Of a stretch of 11,012 nt of DNA, positions 1 to 6,535 are shown piece by piece. The notes below the pieces were generated by a model, which worked only from the letters and a program-made list of their open reading frames with translations, was not told the DNA's origin and did not search any database. The stretch's first letter is position 1. Every line of letters starts with the position of its first letter. The stretch comes from Chloroflexota bacterium (GTDB lineage: Bacteria; Chloroflexota; UBA6077; JACQUR01): the NCBI GenBank assembly GCA_016210245.1, contig JACQUR010000251.1, forward strand, positions 1 through 11,012, in the 5' to 3' direction. The translations under genes were made by a program, and so were the position numbers.

Positions 1-34
1 ACGGTCTGCCGCCACCCGGGTGGCGGCAGACCGT
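1..34 (-). terminator. Perfect 34-bp palindrome, probable operon-end terminator
   Basis: The first 34 bases are a perfect inverted repeat with two 17-base arms, beginning ACGGTCTGCC and centred on CCCGGG. It lies 49 bases beyond the stop of the carbamoyltransferase-like gene, where the minus-strand operon would end. RNA from it would fold into a very stable GC-rich stem. The downstream side lies outside the window, so a U-tract cannot be checked. It could instead be a dispersed palindromic repeat or a bidirectional terminator shared with a gene to the left. Confidence 0.5.
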
Positions 35-35
35 A

Positions 36-59
36 GGGGCAGCCCCCAGTGGCTGCCCC
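36..59 (-). terminator. Second hairpin, 9-bp stem and 6-nt loop
   Basis: Arms GGGGCAGCC (36-44) and GGCTGCCCC (51-59) are exact reverse complements around a 6-base loop. The hairpin sits between the stop codon at 83-85 and the larger palindrome at 1-34, giving two stacked stems in the 3' untranslated region. There is no T-run on either side, so a classical intrinsic terminator is not proven. It may instead protect the transcript's 3' end. Confidence 0.4.
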
Positions 60-82
60 AGCCCCCTGTGGCGGCCCCCACG

Positions 83-1156
83 CTACTGCCGCGTCCGAGC
101 CAGCAGCGCCAGCAGCGCCATCCGCACGAACAGGCCGTTCCCGGCCTGGCGGAAACAGGCGATCCGGGGATCGGTGTCCAGCTCGGCCGGCAGCTCCGGG
201 CCTCGCGGCAGCGGGTGGAGCACCAGCGCGTGGGCCGGCAGGCGAGCCAGCACCTCGGCGTCGACACCATAGCAGCCCGCCCCCTTGTCGAAGCGCTGCG
301 CGTGCTCCAGCCGGGTCGAGTGGGCCCTGGTCATGTAGACCACGTCCACCTGGCCGGCCACCGCGCGCAGGTTTCGCAGCTCCTCGACCACCGCGCCGCT
401 GGCGGCGAGGTGGTCCCGCACCTCTGCGCGCATCCGCAGCAGGTGCGGCGAGACGAGCGCCACCCGCAGGCCGCGAAACCGCGCCAGCAAGTAGGCGAGC
501 GAGTTGGTCGTGCGCTCGTACGACAGGTCGCCCACCAGCGCCACCCGCAGCCCGTCGAGCCGCCCCAGTTCCTTCCAGATGGTGTAGGCGTCGAGCAGCG
601 CCTGGGTCGGGTGCTGGCCGTCGCCGTCGCCGGCGTTGATGACCGGCACCTTCGACACGCTGGCCGCCCGGCTGGCGCCGCCCTCCTCGTGCGAGCGGAG
701 CAGGATGAAATCGTAGGGATACTGGTTGAGCACCTGGATGCGGTCCTCGAGCCGCTCGTCCCGCGGCCGGTGCTCGTGGCTGTCCATGCCGGCCACGCTC
801 CCGCCCAGCAGGGCCACGGCCGTCTCGAAGGAGACGCGCGTGCGCGTGCTCGACTCGTAGAACAGGTAGAACAGCCGTTTCCCGGCCAGCGGCGCTGGCA
901 GCCGGTCCAGGGGCGTCTGCTGCAGCTCGAGGGCTGCCGGAAAGAGCACCTCCTCCAGCCATTCGCGGGTGAACTGCCGCGCGTCGAGGATATGCCTCCC
1001 CCCGGCGGCAGGCAGGCTCCCGAACGGATCGCCACTCGGGTAGCCCTCCGCCAGGCGATCGACTGCCACCGGCGGCTGGCCAGATTCGGACTGGCCGGTC
1101 GTTCGCAGCTCCTCGACGCCCAGCGTGGTCATCGTTTGCTCAATGAACCTGGACAC
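83..1156 (-). CDS. Aspartate carbamoyltransferase-like protein, divergent substrate site
   Basis: This 357-residue protein belongs to the aspartate/ornithine transcarbamoylase family, whose members move a carbamoyl group from carbamoyl phosphate to an amine. Carbamoyl-phosphate motifs are intact: STRTR at 103-107, Arg154, HPTQ at 182-185 and Arg215 (E. coli Arg167). HPLPR at 314-318 and the QAGNG...VRMALL end are ATCase-like, not ornithine-type. Three features argue against the housekeeping pyrB enzyme. The 80s loop (about 125-136) is two residues shorter and lacks the catalytic Ser80, and Arg appears to stand at Lys84. Ser212 replaces Lys164, and His279 replaces the aspartate-contacting Gln231. 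About 50 extra N-terminal residues precede the family core. The start is GTG, with AGAGGT (1161-1166) overlapping the upstream TAG, so translation is probably coupled. The true acceptor is unknown. Confidence 0.87.
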   Translation of the reverse strand: MSRFIEQTMTTLGVEELRTTGQSESGQPPVAVDRLAEGYPSGDPFGSLPAAGGRHILDARQFTREWLEEVLFPAALELQQTPLDRLPAPLAGKRLFYLFYESSTRTRVSFETAVALLGGSVAGMDSHEHRPRDERLEDRIQVLNQYPYDFILLRSHEEGGASRAASVSKVPVINAGDGDGQHPTQALLDAYTIWKELGRLDGLRVALVGDLSYERTTNSLAYLLARFRGLRVALVSPHLLRMRAEVRDHLAASGAVVEELRNLRAVAGQVDVVYMTRAHSTRLEHAQRFDKGAGCYGVDAEVLARLPAHALVLHPLPRGPELPAELDTDPRIACFRQAGNGLFVRMALLALLARTRQ

Positions 1157-1164
1157 AGCTACCT

Positions 1165-2022
1165 CTAAGGCGCGGACCTCACGACCAACACCATGGCCGA
1201 GGCGAGGGTATCGGTGTGGGAGAGGGTCAGGAGTACAGCGCTGGGGCCGAGCAGCTGGTTGGTCCGCTCATCGTGGATCACGATCGACGGACTCCCCGCG
1301 GCGTCATTCACCACTTCGATGTCTGTGAGCGCGAGCTCGCGGAAGAGCGCGCCGCACTTGCGCAACGCTTCCTTGGCGCAGAAACGTGCCGCGAAGTGCT
1401 GTCGCGGGTTGGAGGACTGAGCGCACCGCGCTATCTCAGCAGGGGTGAAGTACCTGGTGTAGAACGAATCGAGCGAAGCCCCCTGTACATCGGGGAAGTT
1501 TGCTATGGCCTCGATGTCGTGGCCGATGCTGATCCCATCCCAGGATGTGGGGCCGTGGGCTGGGGGCTGGGGAGACGCGGGGTCCTTCGACAGGCTCAGG
1601 ATGAGCGGGGGGTCCTTCGACAGGCTCAGGATGAGCGCGGGGCCTTCGACCGGCTCAGGCTGAGCGGAGGACGGACTGCAGACTGCCGACTGCCGACTGC
1701 CGACTGCCTTCTGGTTCCCCAGTCCCCAGCCCACAGCCCCCAACCCCACAGCCCCGGCCTGCGGGCTGTCGCCCGCCTGGACCCGGGCGGCCGCAATGGC
1801 TGCCCGCAGCACACCATACGTGATGATGGACGCGGGGTCGTTGAGTTTCACTCCAAAATGGTCCTCGAGCGCGACCAGGAATCGGTAGAAGCGGAGCGAG
1901 CTCATCGCCCTGAGATGGGTCGAGTCAAACGCCAGCCCGTCGTGGATCTCGCTCCGATCGATCTTCCAGAACTGGGCGACAAGCTCATCGAGCTCCAGCT
2001 CTTCTGCGGCCTTCGCGTTCAC
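1165..2022 (-). CDS. Fusion of acyl carrier protein and holo-ACP synthase (AcpS-type PPTase)
   Basis: This 285-residue protein has an acyl carrier domain (about 1-82) and an AcpS-type phosphopantetheinyl transferase domain (about 163-285). In the carrier domain the sequence MSSLRFYRFLVALEDHFG matches the helix II region of ACPs. Ser42 is the predicted phosphopantetheine site, with Ser in place of the usual preceding Asp. In the transferase domain IGHDIEAI (Asp169) and FCAKEALRK (Glu218) fit the AcpS metal-binding Asp and Glu, and LSHT near the end is also typical. The linker (about 83-162) is low-complexity and encoded by a repeat array. No ATG, GTG or TTG precedes the transferase domain in frame, supporting a real fusion. 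The GTG start at 2022 forms a GTGA overlap with the E2 stop and has GGAG six bases upstream. The protein may load its own carrier domain, which could then take an acyl group from E2. Confidence 0.85.
   Translation of the reverse strand: MNAKAAEELELDELVAQFWKIDRSEIHDGLAFDSTHLRAMSSLRFYRFLVALEDHFGVKLNDPASIITYGVLRAAIAAARVQAGDSPQAGAVGLGAVGWGLGNQKAVGSRQSAVCSPSSAQPEPVEGPALILSLSKDPPLILSLSKDPASPQPPAHGPTSWDGISIGHDIEAIANFPDVQGASLDSFYTRYFTPAEIARCAQSSNPRQHFAARFCAKEALRKCGALFRELALTDIEVVNDAAGSPSIVIHDERTNQLLGPSAVLLTLSHTDTLASAMVLVVRSAP
1555..1753. repeat. Composite repeat array inside the ACP-AcpS linker
   Basis: Four repeat types are stacked here. There are two identical-core 30-bp units (1581-1610 and 1611-1640) with core CCTTCGACAGGCTCAGGATG. 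A diverged third unit (1641-1670) is shifted by one base and contains the palindrome GCTCAGGCTGAGC. Five 7-bp units GACTGC(A/C) follow at 1674-1708. Flanking G-rich (1555-1573) and C-rich (1717-1753) stretches form an imperfect inverted repeat. The array is read through in frame, giving tandem LILSLSKDP peptides. Such units are dispersed intergenic repeats in some high-GC environmental bacteria; the transposition mechanism, if any, is unknown to me. Confidence 0.85.
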
Positions 2023-3320
2023 GCCTCTCTCCACGCACCAGGGATTCCATCGGTCAGGCCAACCAGGCAGGTCACGCACAGGTACTCCGGCGCACCATCG
2101 GCGCGCACGACGGAGATCAGGTAATCGGCGATCGCCTCCTCGCGCAGGCGGTCGGCCGTGAGCAGGCAACTCCGACAGACGGGCGGCCTCGCTCTCGGCG
2201 CGCGCTCGGCGAGGACGCTGGCCTCGGAGGCTTCGAGCGCTTCCTTGATCTCGCACAGGAAGTGGCTCGCCTGCTGGCCGTCGGCCACGCGGTGGTCAAA
2301 GGCCAGCGTGAGGGCGAGCCGGGGGCTGGGGGCGTCGCCGTCGAGCCCGAGGCCCAACACGGCCGATTGCTCTCGGTTGATCAGCGGCAACACCCGGGCT
2401 GCTCCCGCCGCCGACAGGTCGGTGATGGTGAACGTGCCTCCGGTCAGGTCGCGCTCCGACAACGCGCCGCGCAGATACCGCATCGCGAACTCGGCGATGA
2501 TCCGAGAGACGTCCTGCGGTGACCTGTCGGCTGCCTGGCGGATCACGGGCACCAGCAGGCCCCGATCCAGGTTCATGGCAATGCCCACGTTCACCTCGGC
2601 GTAGTAGTGGATCGCCTCAGCCTCAAGAAACGCGTTGAACTCGCGGTAGGTGCGCAGCGCGCGGGCTGCCGCCACGGCCACGAAGTCCAGGTGGGTGAGG
2701 CGATGCGACGCGGCCGCCGCGGCCCGAGCCGCGTCGAGTGCCTGCGGGCGAACGAAGACGGTGACGGCGCTGGCCAGCGCGTTGCCATGGCCCTCGGCCA
2801 GGTATCGAATCTCCGTGCGCTTCAGGGGCGAGAGCGGGACGGTTTCCGCGATGGGCGCGCGCCCACGCCGAGGGGTGGAGGGGCCGCTGCCCTGCGCTCG
2901 ACCGCTCAACACCTGCCGCACGTCCTCCTCGCGCACGAGCGCCTTGCCGGCGAAGAGCGCCGGATCGAGCCCGTGCTCGTCCATGAGCGCCTTGGCGCGC
3001 CGGGAGAACTGGTGCGGCTGGGGCGGCGCGCTCGGCGAGCTGGCCGCCTCGGGCGGCGCGCTCTCCGGCGCCGTCGACGGCTCCGTCGAGATCACGCCGA
3101 TTCGAGCGCCGATCGCGACCTGGTCCGACTCGTTGGCGGCACGCACGAGGTAGCCGTCGTGTTCGGCCGCCAGCTCGACGACGGCTTTCGAGGTTTCGAT
3201 CTCTGCGATGGCCGCTCCCGCGGCAACTCGGGCGCCATTGGGCACGCACCACCTCAGCAGGATGACGTAGTCATCGTTGGCATTGTCTCTCGGGATGGTG
3301 ACCGGCCACGACTCAGCCAT
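2019..3320 (-). CDS. Lipoyl E2 acyltransferase of a 2-oxo acid dehydrogenase complex, with extra C-terminal CxxC pair
   Basis: This 433-residue dihydrolipoamide acyltransferase takes an acyl group from E1 on its lipoyl arm and passes it to a thiol acceptor, normally CoA. An N-terminal lipoyl domain (about 1-78) carries ETSKA, making Lys45 the predicted lipoylation site. After a Pro/Ala/Ser linker comes a peripheral subunit-binding domain (about 104-138, FSRRAKALMDEHGLD). The catalytic domain (about 160-365) ends with FDHRVADGQQASHFL, giving His343 and Asp347 as catalytic residues. The last 60 or so residues are unusual: C382-x-x-C385 and C415-x-x-C418 suggest a zinc-binding segment not normally found in E2. 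The ATG has a strong GGAGGT (3326-3331) inside the end of the E1 gene, which it overlaps by 8 bp. It overlaps the ACP gene by 4 bp. The acyl substrate cannot be read from sequence. Confidence 0.92.
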   Translation of the reverse strand: MAESWPVTIPRDNANDDYVILLRWCVPNGARVAAGAAIAEIETSKAVVELAAEHDGYLVRAANESDQVAIGARIGVISTEPSTAPESAPPEAASSPSAPPQPHQFSRRAKALMDEHGLDPALFAGKALVREEDVRQVLSGRAQGSGPSTPRRGRAPIAETVPLSPLKRTEIRYLAEGHGNALASAVTVFVRPQALDAARAAAAASHRLTHLDFVAVAAARALRTYREFNAFLEAEAIHYYAEVNVGIAMNLDRGLLVPVIRQAADRSPQDVSRIIAEFAMRYLRGALSERDLTGGTFTITDLSAAGAARVLPLINREQSAVLGLGLDGDAPSPRLALTLAFDHRVADGQQASHFLCEIKEALEASEASVLAERAPRARPPVCRSCLLTADRLREEAIADYLISVVRADGAPEYLCVTCLVGLTDGIPGAWREA

Positions 3321-5319
3321 CGAGCACCTCCAGGGCCGCGTACACGATCGAGGTGCTGTTCGGAAGCGCGTCCTGTTCGAGTGGCCGAGCAGCCGGGATA
3401 GGATGGGGCATCGGCGCTACCCGCTTGACCCGCAAGGGGCGCAGCGGGGCAGCCTCGACCATCTGGCTGATCACCTCACTGGCGAAGCCCGCAAACCCTT
3501 GCCCTTCTTCAACTACCACCAGGCGGCCGGTCTGTCGGACGGATTCCATGATTGGCGCCAGGTCCAGGGGATACAGCCGAACGGGCATGATGAGCTCGCA
3601 CAGCACGTCATGGTCTTCGAACAGAGACTGCAGCGCCGCTTCCGCCTCCACTGCCATGCCTCCATAGGCAACGATCGTCACCTCGGCGCCCCGGGCCGGG
3701 CGAAGGCGTACGGTTGGAAACGTCTCCCGAGTGACCTCCAGGAGATACCCATCGGGAACCCTGCACGAGGCCATCTGCCCGTACAGGAGCTTGTTCTCGA
3801 TGACGATCGTAGGTCGATCGACAGTATCGAAGAGCGCACGATAGGTGAGCGCCGGAGCGTACCGGTGGTGGAGCGCGAGCACCTGGGTGTCCGGAATACC
3901 AAGCAGGTGCTTCTCCAGACTCTGGCTGTGGGTCGGGCCGTAGCCCCGCCCACCACCCATCGGCGTGCGGACGATCAGCGGGACGCTGACCTGCTCGTTG
4001 AACATCCAGTGGAACTTGGCTGCGTGATTGACGATCTGGTCGGCTGCCAGCAGCAGGAAGTCACCAAACATGATCTCGATGACGGGGCGAAAGCCTTCCA
4101 TGGCCAGGCCAGAGCCGAGTCCGACGATGGCGGCCTCGGAGATCGGGCTGTTGAGGACCCGGGCCGGAAATCGATCGGACAGCCCGTGGGTCGCCTTGAA
4201 CGCCCCGCCGTAAGGGGAGCGCAGGTCCTCGCCAATGAGGATGACCCGAGGATCGAGCTCCATGGCCTGCTCGAGCGCGCGCCGGATCGACTGCACCCCT
4301 CGCTCTTCGGGAAAGTCGGCCGCTACCCAGGTGGGGTGTGGCGGCTCTGGCAGGCTGAGGCGGGGCGCCACCGCCTGCACCGGTGCCCGCTCGGCCTGGG
4401 CCACCGCTGCGCCGATCCGCTGCTCGATCGCGGCCAGCACGGCCTGCAAAGGCTCGGGGTCGCTGGCCGAGGCGAGGAAGCGGTTCAACGGGTCCTTCTC
4501 CGCGTGCTGTGCCACTTCCGTGGGCTCGCGCGTGTCATCGCCTTTTGAGTGAGGAGCGAGGCGGTAGGTGTCCACCTGGACGAACGCCGGTTGCCCGGTA
4601 TGTCGGATGCTGTCCACGCTCCCGCGCACGTCTTCGAGCAGACGTTGCCACTCCCAGGTGCTGCCCCTGGCGGTGGCAATGCCGAAGGCCTCAGCCCGCG
4701 CCCTGATATCGCCGGCGAGGGTTTCGTGCTGCGCGGTGGACTGGGCGTAGAGGTTGTTCTCGAGCACGATGAGCAGAGGGAGCTGCCACCGGGCAATGAG
4801 GTTGAGCGCCTCGTAGAAGACCCCTTCGCCCAGGGTACCGTCGCCCACGAGGAGGGTGCCGATCGAGCCATCGCCCCGCAGTTGGCGGGCCAGGGCCATG
4901 CCGGCTGCCACGGGCACCATGCCCCCCTGGATTCCGTTCGAAAGAAAGCCGTCGCGACACAGGTGCTGGCTGCCTCCGCGCCCGCCGCACACACCGCTTT
5001 GCTTGCCCATGATCTCCGCGATCAGCCCCTCGACATCGTCGGTCCAGGCGAGATAGTGGCCGTGGCAGCGATGATTGGAGATGATGAAGTCTCCGGCGCG
5101 CAGGGCCTGGGCAACGACGATCCCGGTCCACTCCTGGCCGATGCACGTGTGTACCGTGCCAGAGAGGCGGCCCTCATGGAACAGCTTCAAGAGCCGCTCT
5201 TCGGTGCGGCGGATCGTCAGCGCCGTGACGATCTCCGGCGGCAGTTGGGAGAGGGCCTCGGCGGACCAGGCGGTCCTGCCGTTTTCGCGAGCTGGATAGG
5301 GTGACAGTTGTTCTCTCAT
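3313..5319 (-). CDS. Fused alpha-beta E1 component, thiamine-dependent 2-oxo acid dehydrogenase
   Basis: This 668-residue protein carries E1 alpha (about 25-310) and E1 beta (about 340-668) in one chain. These are separate subunits in most bacterial pyruvate, acetoin and branched-chain complexes of this class. The alpha half has the thiamine diphosphate motif, GDG at 159-161 ending in NN at 188-189, and PHSKGDD at 256-262 at the place of the usual active-site His loop. The beta half has GED (363-365), DQIVNHAAK and HSQS (464-467), all family hallmarks. It would decarboxylate a 2-oxo acid, or a related donor, and acylate the lipoyl arm of the E2 encoded immediately downstream. I chose ATG at 5319 because GAGG lies five bases upstream; the frame stays open to 5364 but no site supports that start. 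An 82-bp gap separates it from the glycosyltransferase gene, so an internal promoter is possible. Confidence 0.92.
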   Translation of the reverse strand: MREQLSPYPARENGRTAWSAEALSQLPPEIVTALTIRRTEERLLKLFHEGRLSGTVHTCIGQEWTGIVVAQALRAGDFIISNHRCHGHYLAWTDDVEGLIAEIMGKQSGVCGGRGGSQHLCRDGFLSNGIQGGMVPVAAGMALARQLRGDGSIGTLLVGDGTLGEGVFYEALNLIARWQLPLLIVLENNLYAQSTAQHETLAGDIRARAEAFGIATARGSTWEWQRLLEDVRGSVDSIRHTGQPAFVQVDTYRLAPHSKGDDTREPTEVAQHAEKDPLNRFLASASDPEPLQAVLAAIEQRIGAAVAQAERAPVQAVAPRLSLPEPPHPTWVAADFPEERGVQSIRRALEQAMELDPRVILIGEDLRSPYGGAFKATHGLSDRFPARVLNSPISEAAIVGLGSGLAMEGFRPVIEIMFGDFLLLAADQIVNHAAKFHWMFNEQVSVPLIVRTPMGGGRGYGPTHSQSLEKHLLGIPDTQVLALHHRYAPALTYRALFDTVDRPTIVIENKLLYGQMASCRVPDGYLLEVTRETFPTVRLRPARGAEVTIVAYGGMAVEAEAALQSLFEDHDVLCELIMPVRLYPLDLAPIMESVRQTGRLVVVEEGQGFAGFASEVISQMVEAAPLRPLRVKRVAPMPHPIPAARPLEQDALPNSTSIVYAALEVLDG

Positions 5320-5401
5320 CGAGTCCTCACCTGAGGCCCGGCCTCTCGTCTGCCGTGGCTCCACGCTGAGCTACAGCCGACATCCGTAGTATGATCTGCG
5401 C

Positions 5402-6436
5402 TCAGTGCTGAGGCCGTTTGCCAGCGGTTGAGTTCTGGTTGACCTCAACCGCACCCGGCGCACTCCCGGCGATCCAGCGCCAGACTGCCTCGGGGCCACC
5501 AAGCTCGTCGCTGACGCCCTGCCAGTACAGCAGGTGGAAGATGCCGCTCAGGGCGAGCCCGGCCGGCGATCGGCTGCCGAGGCAATCGCTGGCGCGCACC
5601 ACGCCGCTCAGGGCAAGCACGGCCCCGCGGAGCAGCAGCGGCCGGCCAACGCACAGGCGCGCCAGCACGCGGTTCAGCGGGTGGCGGCCGTGGAACTCGA
5701 GCGCAGCATCTGATAGGGTCGGCTGGCCTTTGTCGCGGTGCATGGCCACGTCGTAGCGCCCGTACTGGTAGGGCGTGCGACACCAGGACTCGAAGCTACG
5801 GGCGGCGTAGTGCAGCACCTCCGCCCTCGGGTTGAAGGCGAACCGAGCGCCGCGATCGCGCAGGCGGTAGGCTAGCTCGACATCCTCGGCTCGCTGGAAG
5901 GCGGGGTCGAACCCCCCCGCCTCCAGGAAGCGGGCGCGGGAGAGCGAGGCGTTGGCGGTGTAGAACTGGCGCGGCGTGCAGGGGTACTTGCCGGCCAGCA
6001 GGGCACGGTACTGGACCTGGAGCTTCTCCTCCTCCCAGCGGATCCAGGCCGGGCGCGGCCAGTCGCGGGGCGGCGACATCGGCCCCACGACCACCATGTC
6101 CTGCTCGGCCTCGTGGCCTGCTCCGTGGGCTGCGATCAGGTCAGGCACGGGCACCACGTCGTCGTCGAGGAACAGGACCAGCGCGCCCCGCGCATGCATC
6201 ACTCCGAGATTGCGGGCCTGCGCGGGGCCCTGGTGCGGCTGGCGCAGCAGCCTCAGACCGTAGGGCAGAGCCAGGCCCTGCAGCCACTCGACCGTCCCAT
6301 CGGTCGAGCCATCGTCCACGACCACGACCTCGAAGTGGGCGGCGGGATACGTCTGCGCGGCGAGCGCCTCCAGCAGCCGTCTCAGGCTCGCGCGGCGGTT
6401 GAAGGTCGGGACGACGACGCTGACGAACGGCTCCAC
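5402..6436 (-). CDS. Family 2-type glycosyltransferase
   Basis: This 344-residue GT-A fold enzyme is likely to add a sugar from a nucleotide-sugar donor to a glycan or lipid-linked acceptor at the cytoplasmic face. It opens with the typical VSVVVPTFNR strand. DDGSTDG (41-47) is the nucleotide-binding loop, DDD (91-93) the metal-binding DxD-type motif and ED (184-185) the likely catalytic-base region. The C-terminal part (about 255-325) is hydrophobic and may associate with the membrane. The start is GTG with GGAGG five bases upstream. It follows the 65-bp palindrome, so it may be expressed at a different level from the genes before it. Donor and acceptor are unknown. Confidence 0.9.
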   Translation of the reverse strand: MEPFVSVVVPTFNRRASLRRLLEALAAQTYPAAHFEVVVVDDGSTDGTVEWLQGLALPYGLRLLRQPHQGPAQARNLGVMHARGALVLFLDDDVVPVPDLIAAHGAGHEAEQDMVVVGPMSPPRDWPRPAWIRWEEEKLQVQYRALLAGKYPCTPRQFYTANASLSRARFLEAGGFDPAFQRAEDVELAYRLRDRGARFAFNPRAEVLHYAARSFESWCRTPYQYGRYDVAMHRDKGQPTLSDAALEFHGRHPLNRVLARLCVGRPLLLRGAVLALSGVVRASDCLGSRSPAGLALSGIFHLLYWQGVSDELGGPEAVWRWIAGSAPGAVEVNQNSTAGKRPQH

Positions 6437-6460
6437 GTGCTCCTCCCGAAGCAGTTTTCA

Positions 6461-6525
6461 GGGGGGTGAGCCCGTCCTGGTGGCGCGGGCTGCCAGCCCG
6501 CGCCACCAGGACGGGCTCACCCCCC
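6461..6525. repeat. 65-bp palindrome, 32-bp arms with one-base centre
   Basis: Arms 6461-6492 and 6494-6525 are exact reverse complements around a single C at 6493. The arms include GGTGAGCCCG and GGCGCGGGCTG. It fills most of the 99-bp gap between the acyltransferase stop (6536) and the GTG of the next glycosyltransferase (6436). On the minus strand it is followed by TGAAAACTGC, not a T-run, so it is not a classical intrinsic terminator. It may be a dispersed palindromic element or an mRNA processing or stabilising hairpin. Confidence 0.9.
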
Positions 6526-6535
6526 AAGAGGTGTG

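Noticed and set aside
83..1156. Ornithine carbamoyltransferase
   Set aside because: The HPLPR motif and the QAGNG...VRMALL end are ATCase-like; the HCLP motif of ornithine enzymes is absent.
20..1168. Long plus-strand open frame opposite the carbamoyltransferase-like gene
   Set aside because: Its translation is Arg/Gln/His/Pro-rich low-complexity sequence with no family motif, while the minus strand encodes clear transcarbamoylase motifs.
1581..1670. CRISPR array, because of regularly spaced 30-bp repeats
   Set aside because: The units are directly adjacent with no unique spacers, and there are no cas genes.
2023..2256. Upstream extension of the ACP-AcpS reading frame to an ATG at 2256
   Set aside because: This part runs out of frame through the E2 gene and is Arg-rich; the GTG at 2022 with a good ribosome site and a GTGA overlap is a better start.
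3277..4548. Plus-strand open frame of 423 codons opposite E1
   Set aside because: It lies antisense to conserved E1 beta motifs and shows no recognisable domain; such frames are expected in high-GC DNA.
5320..5364. E1 start at 5364 instead of 5319
   Set aside because: The extra 15 residues match nothing in E1 proteins, and the ATG at 5319 has GAGG at proper spacing.
5320..5401. Promoter in the gap before E1, from a CATACT-like -10
   Set aside because: No matching -35 sits at 16-18 bases; the gap could hold a promoter but the sequence does not support a call.
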